Origin: a virus
Virus record (IMG/VR): IMGVR_UViG_3300042922_000517
Location: 1 to 51,010 of that record
DNA length: 51,010 bases
Strand: one strand, 5' to 3'
The first letter of the stretch is position 1. Each line of letters opens with the position of its first letter. Positions 40,736-47,445 of this stretch are shown here, piece after piece. The notes beneath the pieces are model-generated. The model ran no database searches and had not been told where the DNA came from. It saw only the letters and a list, made by a program, of their open reading frames with translations. The translations under genes and the position numbers were made by a program.

Positions 40736-41260
40736 TTAGTCTTTCACCTCCTTTCGTGGAATTAAAGTCAGGGACTGTACCAGGAAGCAAGCAGCTATTA
40801 CTGCCGATCCAACTATGAGGTTCAGCGATATCAGCATTACCGAGGCTACTTTTAAATGTGGGTAATACTTCTTCGGTATTCGTGACTGATTAGCAATTCC
40901 GGACGGTGCGAACAACAATGCCAATAAGATACTGATTATAGTGAATATAGAAGTTAACAAGTGATTCACATTTACATATGAAAGGCCCACAAATAATGTA
41001 GTTGTAACGACCACACACATATCTCCCGTTTTCAAATGAAATCCACCCGATATCATTCGAAGTAATGCAAATGACGCCATAATAATTATTACTTCTTTCG
41101 TGTGTCCGGTTAACACGCCCCCGATAACCGTAAGAACAATAATGGACACCGTATTTATCAAAACAGCTAATGCATGCTTAAGCACAGCCAATGAGGCAGG
41201 GTGCTCCGGGGCTCTATTCTTCACAGCAACCGCCATTTTAAGCGATATCTGATCTATCAC
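40736..41260 (-). CDS. agrB: AgrB-like peptide-processing membrane protease
   Basis: A 174-residue integral membrane protein with about four to six spans. The catalytic block LLRMISGGFHLKTGDMC holds Arg68, His75 and Cys82; the His-to-Cys spacing of 7 matches AgrB. The enzyme cleaves the C-terminal tail of AgrD and cyclises the core for export. It overlaps the upstream sensor gene by 4 bases and precedes agrD by 1 base. Slightly shorter than typical AgrB (about 190). Confidence 0.93.
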   Translation of the reverse strand: MIDQISLKMAVAVKNRAPEHPASLAVLKHALAVLINTVSIIVLTVIGGVLTGHTKEVIIIMASFALLRMISGGFHLKTGDMCVVVTTTLFVGLSYVNVNHLLTSIFTIISILLALLFAPSGIANQSRIPKKYYPHLKVASVMLISLNLIVGSAVIAACFLVQSLTLIPRKEVKD

Positions 41261-41880
41261 ATATCTCTCTCCTTTTTTATAGCATATCTAAGGAAAATTA
41301 ATAATGAAGCTACAAAGAAGATAAGAGCTATCCAAATTTCATTCACATAAAGAATAAACGTAATGGCAATTAAAAATAGAATGATAGTCGCAAGTATTAT
41401 GATAAGCTCATATTTCAATCTGAATTTTTCTAAATCAAATGAAAAACCATAGCCGAATTTATACAAAATCATTGAAATAGGTACAACAAAAACCGTAGTA
41501 GATGTTTGAAGTATGTACCCGTATGTAATATTAGACTGGGCAACATCAATAGATCCGAAGAGCAGAATAGCCAACATTGCCTGGACCATACCAAAACCAA
41601 CTAACCCCACGATTGACATCATAAATGAGCCTATCAACGATATCTTTACTACAGCTGCATACAACAGGGTGAAAAAGAGTACGTTAATTAATGGAGCTAG
41701 GTATGCAAGAGACAACTCATTCCGCAAAATGAAACTTTGTAAATTCATGAGCAAAATTACAAATAGCGCTTCCCAAAAGTAGTCCATTATTTTAAATCTG
41801 AAAACACTCATACTTAACGCATACCAGGCGAAAACTTCTAATGTTGAAAAAAATACAAACCCAATCGGCTCTAACGACAC
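41257..41880 (-). CDS. AgrC-like membrane sensor domain lacking a histidine kinase
   Basis: About 207 residues with six to seven hydrophobic spans. The pattern FSTLEVFAWYALSMSVFRFK, then NLQSFILRNELSLAYLAPLI and GSFMMSIVGLVGFGMVQAML, matches the N-terminal sensor half of GHKL (AgrC-type) kinases. It stops after the last span with a basic tail (RYAIKKERDM); no H-box or ATP-binding domain follows. GTG 41880 (AGGCGGTG upstream) is preferred; ATG 41913 is an alternative. It may bind the peptide and act as decoy, regulator tether or partner of a host kinase. Confidence 0.72.
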   Translation of the reverse strand: MSLEPIGFVFFSTLEVFAWYALSMSVFRFKIMDYFWEALFVILLMNLQSFILRNELSLAYLAPLINVLFFTLLYAAVVKISLIGSFMMSIVGLVGFGMVQAMLAILLFGSIDVAQSNITYGYILQTSTTVFVVPISMILYKFGYGFSFDLEKFRLKYELIIILATIILFLIAITFILYVNEIWIALIFFVASLLIFLRYAIKKERDM

Positions 41881-41889
41881 AAAACAACA

Positions 41890-41984
41890 CCGCCTGACAT
41901 AATTTTCATTCAATAGATTAATTATAGTTGTTTATACCTATCTGAGTATACTAAAATATGCATTTATAGAGTACGGTCAGGCGG
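41890..41984. repeat. CCGCCTGAC / GTCAGGCGG inverted repeat flanking the Agr-like operon promoter region
   Basis: Perfect 9-bp arms at 41890-41898 and 41976-41984. Between them the minus strand has a TATAAT (41921-41926) with a poor -35, which would suit an activator-dependent promoter. Confidence 0.4.
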
Positions 41985-42000
41985 CTTGTTACGCGATCAT

Positions 42001-42246
42001 TCACACATCGATTTCTTCCCATCCGGGAGGCAGTTCATCTTCGGCAACCGGCTCCAGAGATTCTGCCTCAATCATGACCAGTAAGATATTCCCGATGTCT
42101 ACCGATGCCCCTTTGATGACCTTCTTATTATCCAGTGACTTTGTCTCCCCGACAGCAACGACATTACCCACCCGGCCGCCGTAGCCGCTGGGATGACCCT
42201 CGCTGATCCGGACCGGCAGCCCCACATGTAAATCCTCTAATCTCAT
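42001..42246 (-). CDS. Hypothetical 81-residue protein with small barrel
   Basis: MRLEDLHVGLPVRISEGHPS, then GRVGNVVAVGETKSLD: an SH3/KOW-like barrel pattern. ATG 42246 has AAAGGTGG upstream and overlaps the previous stop by 4 bases. Last gene before the Agr-like operon; no terminator separates them. Confidence 0.6.
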   Translation of the reverse strand: MRLEDLHVGLPVRISEGHPSGYGGRVGNVVAVGETKSLDNKKVIKGASVDIGNILLVMIEAESLEPVAEDELPPGWEEIDV

Positions 42247-42485
42247 TGCATGACCACCTTTCCGGTGCGCCGCAGCCAATCCATTTTTGCGGTAATATCT
42301 GCCTCCCACTTCACATCTTTTGTTTTTCTCGCTTCAATTAATTGGTTGTTGAAGAAATTCATGTCCAGGCAGTAATCGGCATTCACTTTCATACAATGCT
42401 GCAGTTCCATACCCAAGTCATCCGATAATGGACCTTTCAAATGCTCTTGAAAGATTTCGGCAAGTCTATTGTGTACTGGCAACAT
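42243..42485 (-). CDS. Hypothetical 80-residue protein
   Basis: MLPVHNRLAEIFQEHLKGPL, helical, with CMKVNADYCLDMNFFNNQLI, resembling small phage proteins that begin with LH.RL.E......GP. ATG 42485 has AGGAG 8 bases upstream; the GTG at 42494 overlaps that site. A leader hairpin precedes it. Confidence 0.6.
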   Translation of the reverse strand: MLPVHNRLAEIFQEHLKGPLSDDLGMELQHCMKVNADYCLDMNFFNNQLIEARKTKDVKWEADITAKMDWLRRTGKVVMQ

Positions 42486-42506
42486 ATCTATCACTCCTAT
42501 ACATGC

Positions 42507-42525
42507 GAGGGCGCGCGCTGCCCTC
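42507..42525 (-). promoter_or_regulatory. Leader hairpin GAGGGC/GCCCTC
   Basis: Minus strand GAGGGC, AGCGCGC, GCCCTC, then 13 bases to AGGAG. Same design as other early leader hairpins. Confidence 0.5.
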
Positions 42526-42626
42526 TAATGGCGGTTTCCGCGACCATCCCGGCATAATTGTCCGGTAGGTTTCGACCAGGCCCGCAGCCGGTCCAAGGCG
42601 CTTATGCGCTCATCAGGCGGATTAAG

Positions 42627-42842
42627 TTACCCTGCTATCAGGTCCTTCACGGACATTGTTTTAGCTTTCCCGTATTCGCATTTTTCGAGAATGTGGATAG
42701 CATTCACAAGGGCTTTACACGTTCCGTATGACGGGCAAACGGACAGTTTCTTGTAGCCACCCTTGCCGTTCTTCCATTCCCTCCGAAGCATATCCAGTTC
42801 CGGAGAGAGAAATTGACTCAGGGCATTGATTGCGTGATCCAT
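42627..42842 (-). CDS. Hypothetical 71-residue protein
   Basis: MDHAINALSQFLSPELDMLR, helical with two cysteines (SVCPSYGTCKALV). Follows the 61-residue gene after 1 base. No family recognised. Confidence 0.6.
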   Translation of the reverse strand: MDHAINALSQFLSPELDMLRREWKNGKGGYKKLSVCPSYGTCKALVNAIHILEKCEYGKAKTMSVKDLIAG

Positions 42843-42843
42843 G

Positions 42844-43029
42844 TCATTCCCCCGTTTCTTTAAACGTTTCTAGTGCCCCTAAAATGATTTCAATATCTCG
42901 GAGCTTCTTGAAAGGTGATCCGTCACCAGTGACGACTGCTTTGATTAGCCCGACTGCCGCAGGATAACGATACCGTTCGCCTTCCACGGCTATTTGTGCT
43001 GCTCTGCGCCTAACTTCTTCACGATCCAT
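42844..43029 (-). CDS. Hypothetical 61-residue protein
   Basis: MDREEVRRRAAQIAVEGERY, basic helical protein. AAAGGAGG lies about 10 bases before ATG 43029; the ATG at 43038 is too close to it. A strong GGGGC/GCCCC leader hairpin lies just upstream. Confidence 0.55.
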   Translation of the reverse strand: MDREEVRRRAAQIAVEGERYRYPAAVGLIKAVVTGDGSPFKKLRDIEIILGALETFKETGE

Positions 43030-43051
43030 TTTCCGCATTTCCTCCTTTAGA

Positions 43052-43065
43052 GGGGCCGTAGCCCC
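43052..43065 (-). promoter_or_regulatory. Leader hairpin GGGGC/GCCCC
   Basis: Minus strand GGGGCTACGGCCCC, then TCTAAAGGAGG. It lies between the stop of the 59-residue gene and the next start. Confidence 0.55.
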
Positions 43066-43068
43066 GTG

Positions 43069-43248
43069 TTATTTAACGATAAGAGCATCGCAGCAACGAA
43101 TCTGATGATTCACTCCATTCCGTTCAAGCTGAAAGTATGTTCTTGGACGATCTTTGTCGCGTTCAACTTCAAACACTTCCCCGAGGTATTGTCCGTACCA
43201 CCAAACCATTGCTTCCTTCGGCAACTCGTTCTTAATTTTCACTTTCAT
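43069..43248 (-). CDS. Hypothetical 59-residue protein
   Basis: MKVKIKNELPKEAMVWWYGQ, then YLGEVFEVERDKDRPRTYFQ and a final CCDALIVK: a small beta-rich protein. GGGAGGG lies about 8 bases before ATG 43248. Not present among longer ORFs because of size. Confidence 0.65.
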   Translation of the reverse strand: MKVKIKNELPKEAMVWWYGQYLGEVFEVERDKDRPRTYFQLERNGVNHQIRCCDALIVK

Positions 43249-43278
43249 CCCTTATCCCTCCCGCGTATGCCCGCCGGA

Positions 43279-43455
43279 TTAGATTTTTTGTGGATCTATT
43301 GAGATTACTGCAGAGTATCCGATCTCATCTTCATAGTCGCTCTCTGCGATAGCCAATGCTTCCGGCTGTGTTTTAGCGCGCCGTTTTATTTCCCGATATG
43401 GCTGATTGATGAAATGAACTTCAAAATCGTATTCGTTATCTTTATCCAAAAACAT
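43279..43455 (-). CDS. Hypothetical 58-residue protein, first gene after strong promoter
   Basis: MFLDKDNEYDFEVHFINQPY, then KTQPEALAIAESDYEDEIGY, a small acidic alpha/beta protein. The start is uncertain: ATG 43455 is very close to AAGGTGG, while TTG 43449 has better spacing. Transcribed from the 43500-43528 promoter. Confidence 0.6.
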   Translation of the reverse strand: MFLDKDNEYDFEVHFINQPYREIKRRAKTQPEALAIAESDYEDEIGYSAVISIDPQKI

Positions 43456-43469
43456 CACCACCTTATTAA

Positions 43470-43552
43470 ATATCGTTATTTGGTTATTTCGTTATTTACA
43501 ATATACTCCTGCCTTCCATGATTGTCAACACATATAACGATATTGCGTTATA
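43470..43552. promoter_or_regulatory. Operators of the second regulatory switch
   Basis: Palindrome TATAACG-ATATTG-CGTTATA at 43533-43552, and two CGTTATTT copies at about 43474-43497 on the other side of the strong promoter. Probable sites for the small HTH protein encoded at 43594. Confidence 0.6.
43500..43528 (-). promoter_or_regulatory. Near-consensus leftward promoter
   Basis: Minus strand TTGACA, exactly 17 bases, TATATT. Drives the 43455-42001 small-gene operon and perhaps the Agr-like genes beyond. Confidence 0.85.
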
Positions 43553-43593
43553 TCTATAAAGGTGGTAAATTTACATAAAGGGGGCTTGTCCAA

Positions 43594-43800
43594 ATGATTC
43601 GGATTAAATTACAGGAGATACTTGGCGAGAGAGGAATAACACAGAAGCAACTTTCGGAACTTTGCAAGTTGAGGCCTACAACTATAAGTGAGTTATGCAA
43701 TAACATCCGTTCTACCATTAACCGCGAACATCTTGAAAAGGTCATGGTAGCTCTTGAGATTAAGGATATATCTGAAATAATCGAATATAAGGAGGAATAG
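43594..43800 (+). CDS. Small XRE-type repressor of the second switch
   Basis: A 68-residue protein, one helix-turn-helix: MIRIKLQEILGERGITQKQL, then RPTTISELCNNIRSTINREH, ending DISEIIEYKEE. Close paralogue of the protein at 48554 (both end with (D/S)(I/D)I(I)EY.KE). Divergent from the strong leftward promoter with operators between, so it most likely represses that promoter. Confidence 0.82.
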   Translation: MIRIKLQEILGERGITQKQLSELCKLRPTTISELCNNIRSTINREHLEKVMVALEIKDISEIIEYKEE

Positions 43801-43804
43801 TGGG

Positions 43805-43996
43805 ATGGACAAAGAAACGTGGGAGATACTTAATAAGTACTCAGACATTTTGTCGTACCTAATAAAGAAAGTGGAGCAACTGGAGTTGCAAAGCAATAAT
43901 CCAGACTACCATTACACAAAATTGCAGAAACAGATCGGAGAAATCCAGGCCACCCTTGTAAACATCGAAAAAGAGCAACAATCCCCGCCAGTATAA
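43805..43996 (+). CDS. Small coiled-coil protein co-transcribed with HTH
   Basis: MDKETWEILNKYSDILSYLI, then a helical Gln/Glu-rich part. GGAGG lies in the end of the HTH gene, 9 bases before the ATG. Followed by a terminator. May modulate the HTH protein. Confidence 0.6.
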   Translation: MDKETWEILNKYSDILSYLIKKVEQLELQSNNPDYHYTKLQKQIGEIQATLVNIEKEQQSPPV

Positions 43997-44017
43997 TCAC
44001 TGACGGGGTTTCTTTTG
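43983..44017 (+). terminator. Terminator after HTH operon
   Basis: CCCCG.CAGT, ATAATC loop, ACTG.CGGGG, then TTTCTTTT. It overlaps the end of the coiled-coil gene. Confidence 0.82.
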
Positions 44018-44083
44018 CTTAATACATAGAAATATTTACCTCCATCTGATAAACTGTCCGTATTAATCCATATGGAGGTATTT

Positions 44084-44827
44084 ATGAATAAGAAAAAGTT
44101 AATAGTATCTGCTATTGCTGCGTTGATGTTGGTATCATCTTTCACTGCCGGCGCTTATGCTGCCACTAAGTTCAAATTGATTGTAAATGGCAAAGCATCC
44201 TCTGCAGATATCCGCGAAATCAATGGATCTACTTATGTTCCTTTAAAGGATGTCGCTGAATTGCTTGGAGCAAAGGTCGGATTTGACAACAACACAAAGA
44301 CAGTAACCATTACCAGCCAAGGGCAGAGCTCTCCATCTCAAACAAGCACACCTGCTGCAGCTGCTCAAAATAGCCGCACGAAGCCTGCAGCAATCGGATC
44401 TACTATTCCTTTTGCCGTTGATTCTGTAGTAAATAAATACAGTGGGCAGGTAACTATATCTCAGATTATCCGCGGGGACGAAGCGTGGAGCATGATTCAA
44501 AGCACTAATCAATTCAATGAAGCACCAAAGGATGGATTCGAATATTTACTTGCTAAAGCTAAAGTTAGTATTACAGCAAATAATAAGGCAGCTGACGGCG
44601 CTGTAGATATCTGGAGTGGTGACTTCACCTTAGTTTCAGCAGCCGGCACTGATTATGATCGGCTGAGTGTAGTCTTACCTGATCCCGGAATAGATGCTAA
44701 TATTTATGCTGGATCCTCGAAAGAGGGCTGGGTAGCATTCCAAGTTAAAAAGGATGATTTATCTCCGGTTATCAGCTATGCACGTAAGTATGACGGTACC
44801 GGCGGCGCTTGGTTTAAAACAAACTAA
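44084..44827 (+). CDS. Secreted protein: stalk (Cu-amine-oxidase-N-like) plus DUF4352-like domain
   Basis: A 247-residue secreted protein. Residues 1-26 are a signal peptide (MNKKKLIVSAIAALMLVSSF, cleavage near AYA-AT). Residues ~30-80 form a stalk/copper-amine-oxidase-N-like domain (NGSTYVPLKDVAELLGAKVG, then DNNTKTVTIT). After an Ala/Ser/Pro linker, residues ~105-247 have the shape of a DUF4352-like immunoglobulin fold. ATG 44084 has GGAGG 5 bases upstream. Encoded alone on the plus strand with a terminator, so it is a moron, probably expressed in lysogens. Confidence 0.82.
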   Translation: MNKKKLIVSAIAALMLVSSFTAGAYAATKFKLIVNGKASSADIREINGSTYVPLKDVAELLGAKVGFDNNTKTVTITSQGQSSPSQTSTPAAAAQNSRTKPAAIGSTIPFAVDSVVNKYSGQVTISQIIRGDEAWSMIQSTNQFNEAPKDGFEYLLAKAKVSITANNKAADGAVDIWSGDFTLVSAAGTDYDRLSVVLPDPGIDANIYAGSSKEGWVAFQVKKDDLSPVISYARKYDGTGGAWFKTN

Positions 44828-44832
44828 ATTAT

Positions 44833-44866
44833 TAAAAGGCCTCGGGGAATTCCTCGGGCCTTTTTT
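44833..44866. terminator. Bidirectional terminator
   Basis: AAAAGGCC.CGGGG, AATT, CC.CGGGCC, TTTTTTT on the plus strand; the minus strand also ends with T residues. It lies between converging genes. Confidence 0.88.
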
Positions 44867-44874
44867 TGTGGCGT

Positions 44875-45276
44875 CTATTTAATATGATCTTTTAACGCCT
44901 CCCCTACCTCAGTTGTATACCGAGTAAGTCGTAGGCTGATTTCTGTCCGCATCACGTCCCGAGTCATTCCAAAGCGCTCCTGATATCCCCGGAAGAAGAT
45001 AGTATTATACGTGATGAAATCGTCCTGCGTATCCTCAACCACTTTGATATCTCGCTTCTTGAGCTCCTGACGCAACTGGTAGACATCTTTCACAATCTGC
45101 TTTTGGATATAACGGCCGGCAGTTACATAGGCTCTTCGGAGTACGTTTCCAGAGAGCTCTATTTCCTTTATGCTCTTGGCGACCATTGTATCTATGTATG
45201 GCAGCAGGATAAGATCCCGGATCATTGTTCTTTCTTCAACTGTCAGCATTTTATGTCCAGAGTTCACATTGCTCAT
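44875..45276 (-). CDS. Hypothetical phage protein after lysis cassette
   Basis: A 133-residue helical protein; MLTVEERTMIRDLILLPYID, then YNTIFFRGYQERFGMTRDVM and RLTRYTTEVGEALKDHIK. I know similar proteins from Bacillaceae phages, but not their role. GGGGG lies 8 bases before ATG 45276. A terminator separates it from the holin gene, so it has its own transcript or relies on read-through. Confidence 0.6.
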   Translation of the reverse strand: MSNVNSGHKMLTVEERTMIRDLILLPYIDTMVAKSIKEIELSGNVLRRAYVTAGRYIQKQIVKDVYQLRQELKKRDIKVVEDTQDDFITYNTIFFRGYQERFGMTRDVMRTEISLRLTRYTTEVGEALKDHIK

Positions 45277-45330
45277 GAATTCGCCCCCATGAACCTATTA
45301 TATGCGAACTTATGTTCTTTTATCCACAAG

Positions 45331-45357
45331 AAAAAAGCCCCTGCGTTGGCAGAGGCT
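45331..45357 (-). terminator. Terminator after lysis genes
   Basis: Minus strand AGCC.CTGC, loop, GCAG.GGCT, TTTTTT. Confidence 0.82.
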
Positions 45358-45420
45358 TACCGGTGCTTCCGGATTTGGTTGCCTTCATATTAGCATTTTC
45401 AGAATGACTTGTCTACTCCT

Positions 45421-45774
45421 TTATTGTACTGGATTTTGTGACTTAAGATAGGCTGCCTCAATGGCTGCCCGGATCTCCGCAGGCGTGACCTTGATTCCCT
45501 TGCGCCCTAACTGCTGAGTGGCATACTCCAAGGCTTGCGCAAGTTTGATCTGACTTTCGGAGCTTTTATAAACCGTCTCTGCATAGGCATAAGCCTCACC
45601 GGCCACCTTGTGCAGCAGCTCCCGCTGTGTCGCGTCCAACTTACTATCCAGATAATTAACAGCCTTTGCCTTGACAACGCCTACAGCAGACAACAGGACG
45701 GCAACCAGGGCACCTACGAGGGCCGTTACAACAGTCGTCACATACGGCTGAGCCGCTTCTACAATCGGTTGCAT
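45421..45774 (-). CDS. Holin (phage LL-H type)
   Basis: A 117-residue protein with one N-terminal transmembrane helix (VTTVVTALVGALVAVLLSAV), then a helical cytoplasmic part (EAYAYAETVYKSSESQIKLA). This build is that of LL-H-like holins. It follows the endolysin with a 1-base overlap. It would form membrane lesions that release the endolysin. Confidence 0.85.
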   Translation of the reverse strand: MQPIVEAAQPYVTTVVTALVGALVAVLLSAVGVVKAKAVNYLDSKLDATQRELLHKVAGEAYAYAETVYKSSESQIKLAQALEYATQQLGRKGIKVTPAEIRAAIEAAYLKSQNPVQ

Positions 45775-46523
45775 TATTTAGTCTCCTTTGTCGTCAATGT
45801 AGCTGTCTTACTGATATTGTTCCATTCAACTTGCGCGCCAATTGCTTCGCCAATCGCAGCCAGCGGCACATATACCCGTCCTTCAATGAGCACACTCTCT
45901 GCTGCCAGCCGGTTACCGTTTACTACTGTGCCTGCTTTATCTACTCTCACGTCATTTGCCTCCTTCAGATACCGTTCGATTTGTGCCAGAACCTTTGCCG
46001 TCTGTGTCTCTGTGGGCTGCGCTCCCGCCTGCAACTGCTTAATCGATAGGCCAAATGTCATTTCAAAGTGCGGGCCGTCAAAGATGCTCTCAAAGTCACC
46101 ACCCCAGAAGAACCCCAGCGCCTTTGCTTCCTCCACCACTTCATTCCAATCCTTCACCTTGTCGCCGTCACCGTCCCGGAGCATGTCCCAGGACACACTT
46201 GAACCGTTTGGTAGCAGCAGCGCAAAATCGATGGCAAGTCCGTAATTATGATTGCTCGAGCCGCCGATTGCATTCGTAACCCATTTTTCCTTTGGTTGCG
46301 CCTTAACATGTGAGAGACCAACAGCATTTAGTTGTTCCTGCGTCCGGCTTTTTGCGTATAAGGCGTTCTGTTCGGCCTTGGTGCGTAGCCCCTGCGTGAT
46401 TACAATCGGCACGCCCCGGGAATAAGACCGTTCAATAAGCGCATTCGTAGCTGCCAGTACTGCCGGTTGTAATCCGACTAGTCGGGACTTTGATTTGAGT
46501 TTCACCTGATCAAGCGTTAGCAT
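45774..46523 (-). CDS. Endolysin: M15 peptidase plus C-terminal stalk domain
   Basis: A 249-residue lysin. The M15 (CwlK/VanY-like) domain spans ~20-165, with zinc ligands His92 and Asp99 in NHNYGLAIDF and His152 in DGPHFEMTF. The C-terminal ~65 residues (VVNGNRLAAESVLIEGRVYV, then PLAAIGEAIGAQVEWN) form a copper-amine-oxidase-N-like stalk domain, probably for wall or protein binding. It cleaves peptides of peptidoglycan. It overlaps the upstream membrane gene by 14 bases. Confidence 0.92.
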   Translation of the reverse strand: MLTLDQVKLKSKSRLVGLQPAVLAATNALIERSYSRGVPIVITQGLRTKAEQNALYAKSRTQEQLNAVGLSHVKAQPKEKWVTNAIGGSSNHNYGLAIDFALLLPNGSSVSWDMLRDGDGDKVKDWNEVVEEAKALGFFWGGDFESIFDGPHFEMTFGLSIKQLQAGAQPTETQTAKVLAQIERYLKEANDVRVDKAGTVVNGNRLAAESVLIEGRVYVPLAAIGEAIGAQVEWNNISKTATLTTKETK

Positions 46524-46887
46524 CTTGTTCCCCCTCTCTCTTTACCGGTTGGAAGGACATAAACAGATCCTGCCTCCGGGTATACATGAGTACGGTCAGG
46601 ATCAGCAGCCCCAATGTTGTGCCGGTCTGCGCAATAGCCCAGCCTTGCGACTTCAGCGCAGCATAGACGGCGGAATCTCCGGAGGCGCTTGAGAAACGAA
46701 TCCAGAAGGCCACGGCCATCTTCACCGTATACGCCCCCAGAAAGAAGAACACTGCCAACATGAACAGACTTACCACCCGGGCGCGGAATCTCTTCCGGAA
46801 GTACAAAAAAAGCGCGGCCATAAGCAGCAGCGCACAAACGAATGAAATACCATATGCAATCAATAACAAAATATCAATGCCCCCCAT
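46510..46887 (-). CDS. Three-span membrane protein of lysis cassette
   Basis: A 125-residue protein with three hydrophobic helices (ILLLIAYGISFVCALLLMAA; VVSLFMLAVFFFLGAYTVKM; TTLGLLILTVLMY) and a charged tail. Immediately upstream of the endolysin, it is a candidate second holin or antiholin. No specific family recognised. Confidence 0.65.
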   Translation of the reverse strand: MGGIDILLLIAYGISFVCALLLMAALFLYFRKRFRARVVSLFMLAVFFFLGAYTVKMAVAFWIRFSSASGDSAVYAALKSQGWAIAQTGTTLGLLILTVLMYTRRQDLFMSFQPVKREGEQDANA

Positions 46888-47074
46888 ACTGATGATCCCC
46901 CTTATCGTAAATCAAAAATGGCGCAAATCCGTTGTTAAGGATCTCCTCCTGTATCTCTTTGGAGGTATCTTTATATCTGGCAATAGAAAAAGCTACCCGG
47001 CGTGATGCTTGGCTGATTTCTTTATCTAACTCGCCGTGCCGGGGGAATAAACGGTGAATCCACTTTATAAACAC
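46874..47074 (-). CDS. Hypothetical 66-residue lysis-region protein
   Basis: MFIKWIHRLFPRHGELDKEI, basic N-terminus then charged helix, ending APFLIYDKGDHQYGGH. Overlaps the next gene by 14 bases. Role unknown. Confidence 0.6.
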   Translation of the reverse strand: MFIKWIHRLFPRHGELDKEISQASRRVAFSIARYKDTSKEIQEEILNNGFAPFLIYDKGDHQYGGH

Positions 47075-47076
47075 GG

Positions 47077-47379
47077 TTATCCACCCCTGTCCTCATTATT
47101 TTCGGGATTTACGGCATTATGATCAATCTTTAGCCGCTGCAGCACTTCCAGTGTCGGCTGCATAAACGCCTTGCGCTCGCTATCCAGGATCTCCTGAAGG
47201 TGGTCATTATCTTGCAAGGCCCTGTCCAGCATTTCGCGCGGTACCAACTTACCAGTTGCCACGGCCCTCCACTGTGCATAAGCGAAGATCAGAAACAAGA
47301 AAAGTAGCACGACAGAAAGTCCATACTTTTCTACCAACGGCAATATTCTCTCTAAATCGGAAATTCGTTCTGCTTCCAT
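47077..47379 (-). CDS. Single-span membrane protein, holin-accessory-like
   Basis: A 100-residue protein: short N-terminal helix (MEAERISDLERILPLVEKYG), one transmembrane span (LSVVLLFLFLIFAYAQWRAV), then a charged coiled coil (LQDNDHLQEILDSERKAF). Such proteins, resembling XhlA/BhlA types in reverse order, often head lysis cassettes. Confidence 0.65.
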   Translation of the reverse strand: MEAERISDLERILPLVEKYGLSVVLLFLFLIFAYAQWRAVATGKLVPREMLDRALQDNDHLQEILDSERKAFMQPTLEVLQRLKIDHNAVNPENNEDRGG

Positions 47380-47411
47380 TCCCCCGCTCCCTTCTCTCTC
47401 TGTAATGTATA

Positions 47412-47440
47412 TAAAAAGACACGCCCCTGAGGGCGTGTCT
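47412..47440 (-). terminator. Strong terminator after tyrosine recombinase gene
   Basis: Minus strand AGACACGCCC, TCAG, GGGCGTGTCT, TTTTATA. A perfect 10-bp stem. Confidence 0.9.
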
Positions 47441-47445
47441 GAATT

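Noticed and set aside
34506-44062. 13-mer TAAACTGTCCGTA repeated at 34506 and 44050
   Set aside because: Repeats of this length are expected by chance many times in 51 kb; one copy lies within coding sequence, and no regulator links them.
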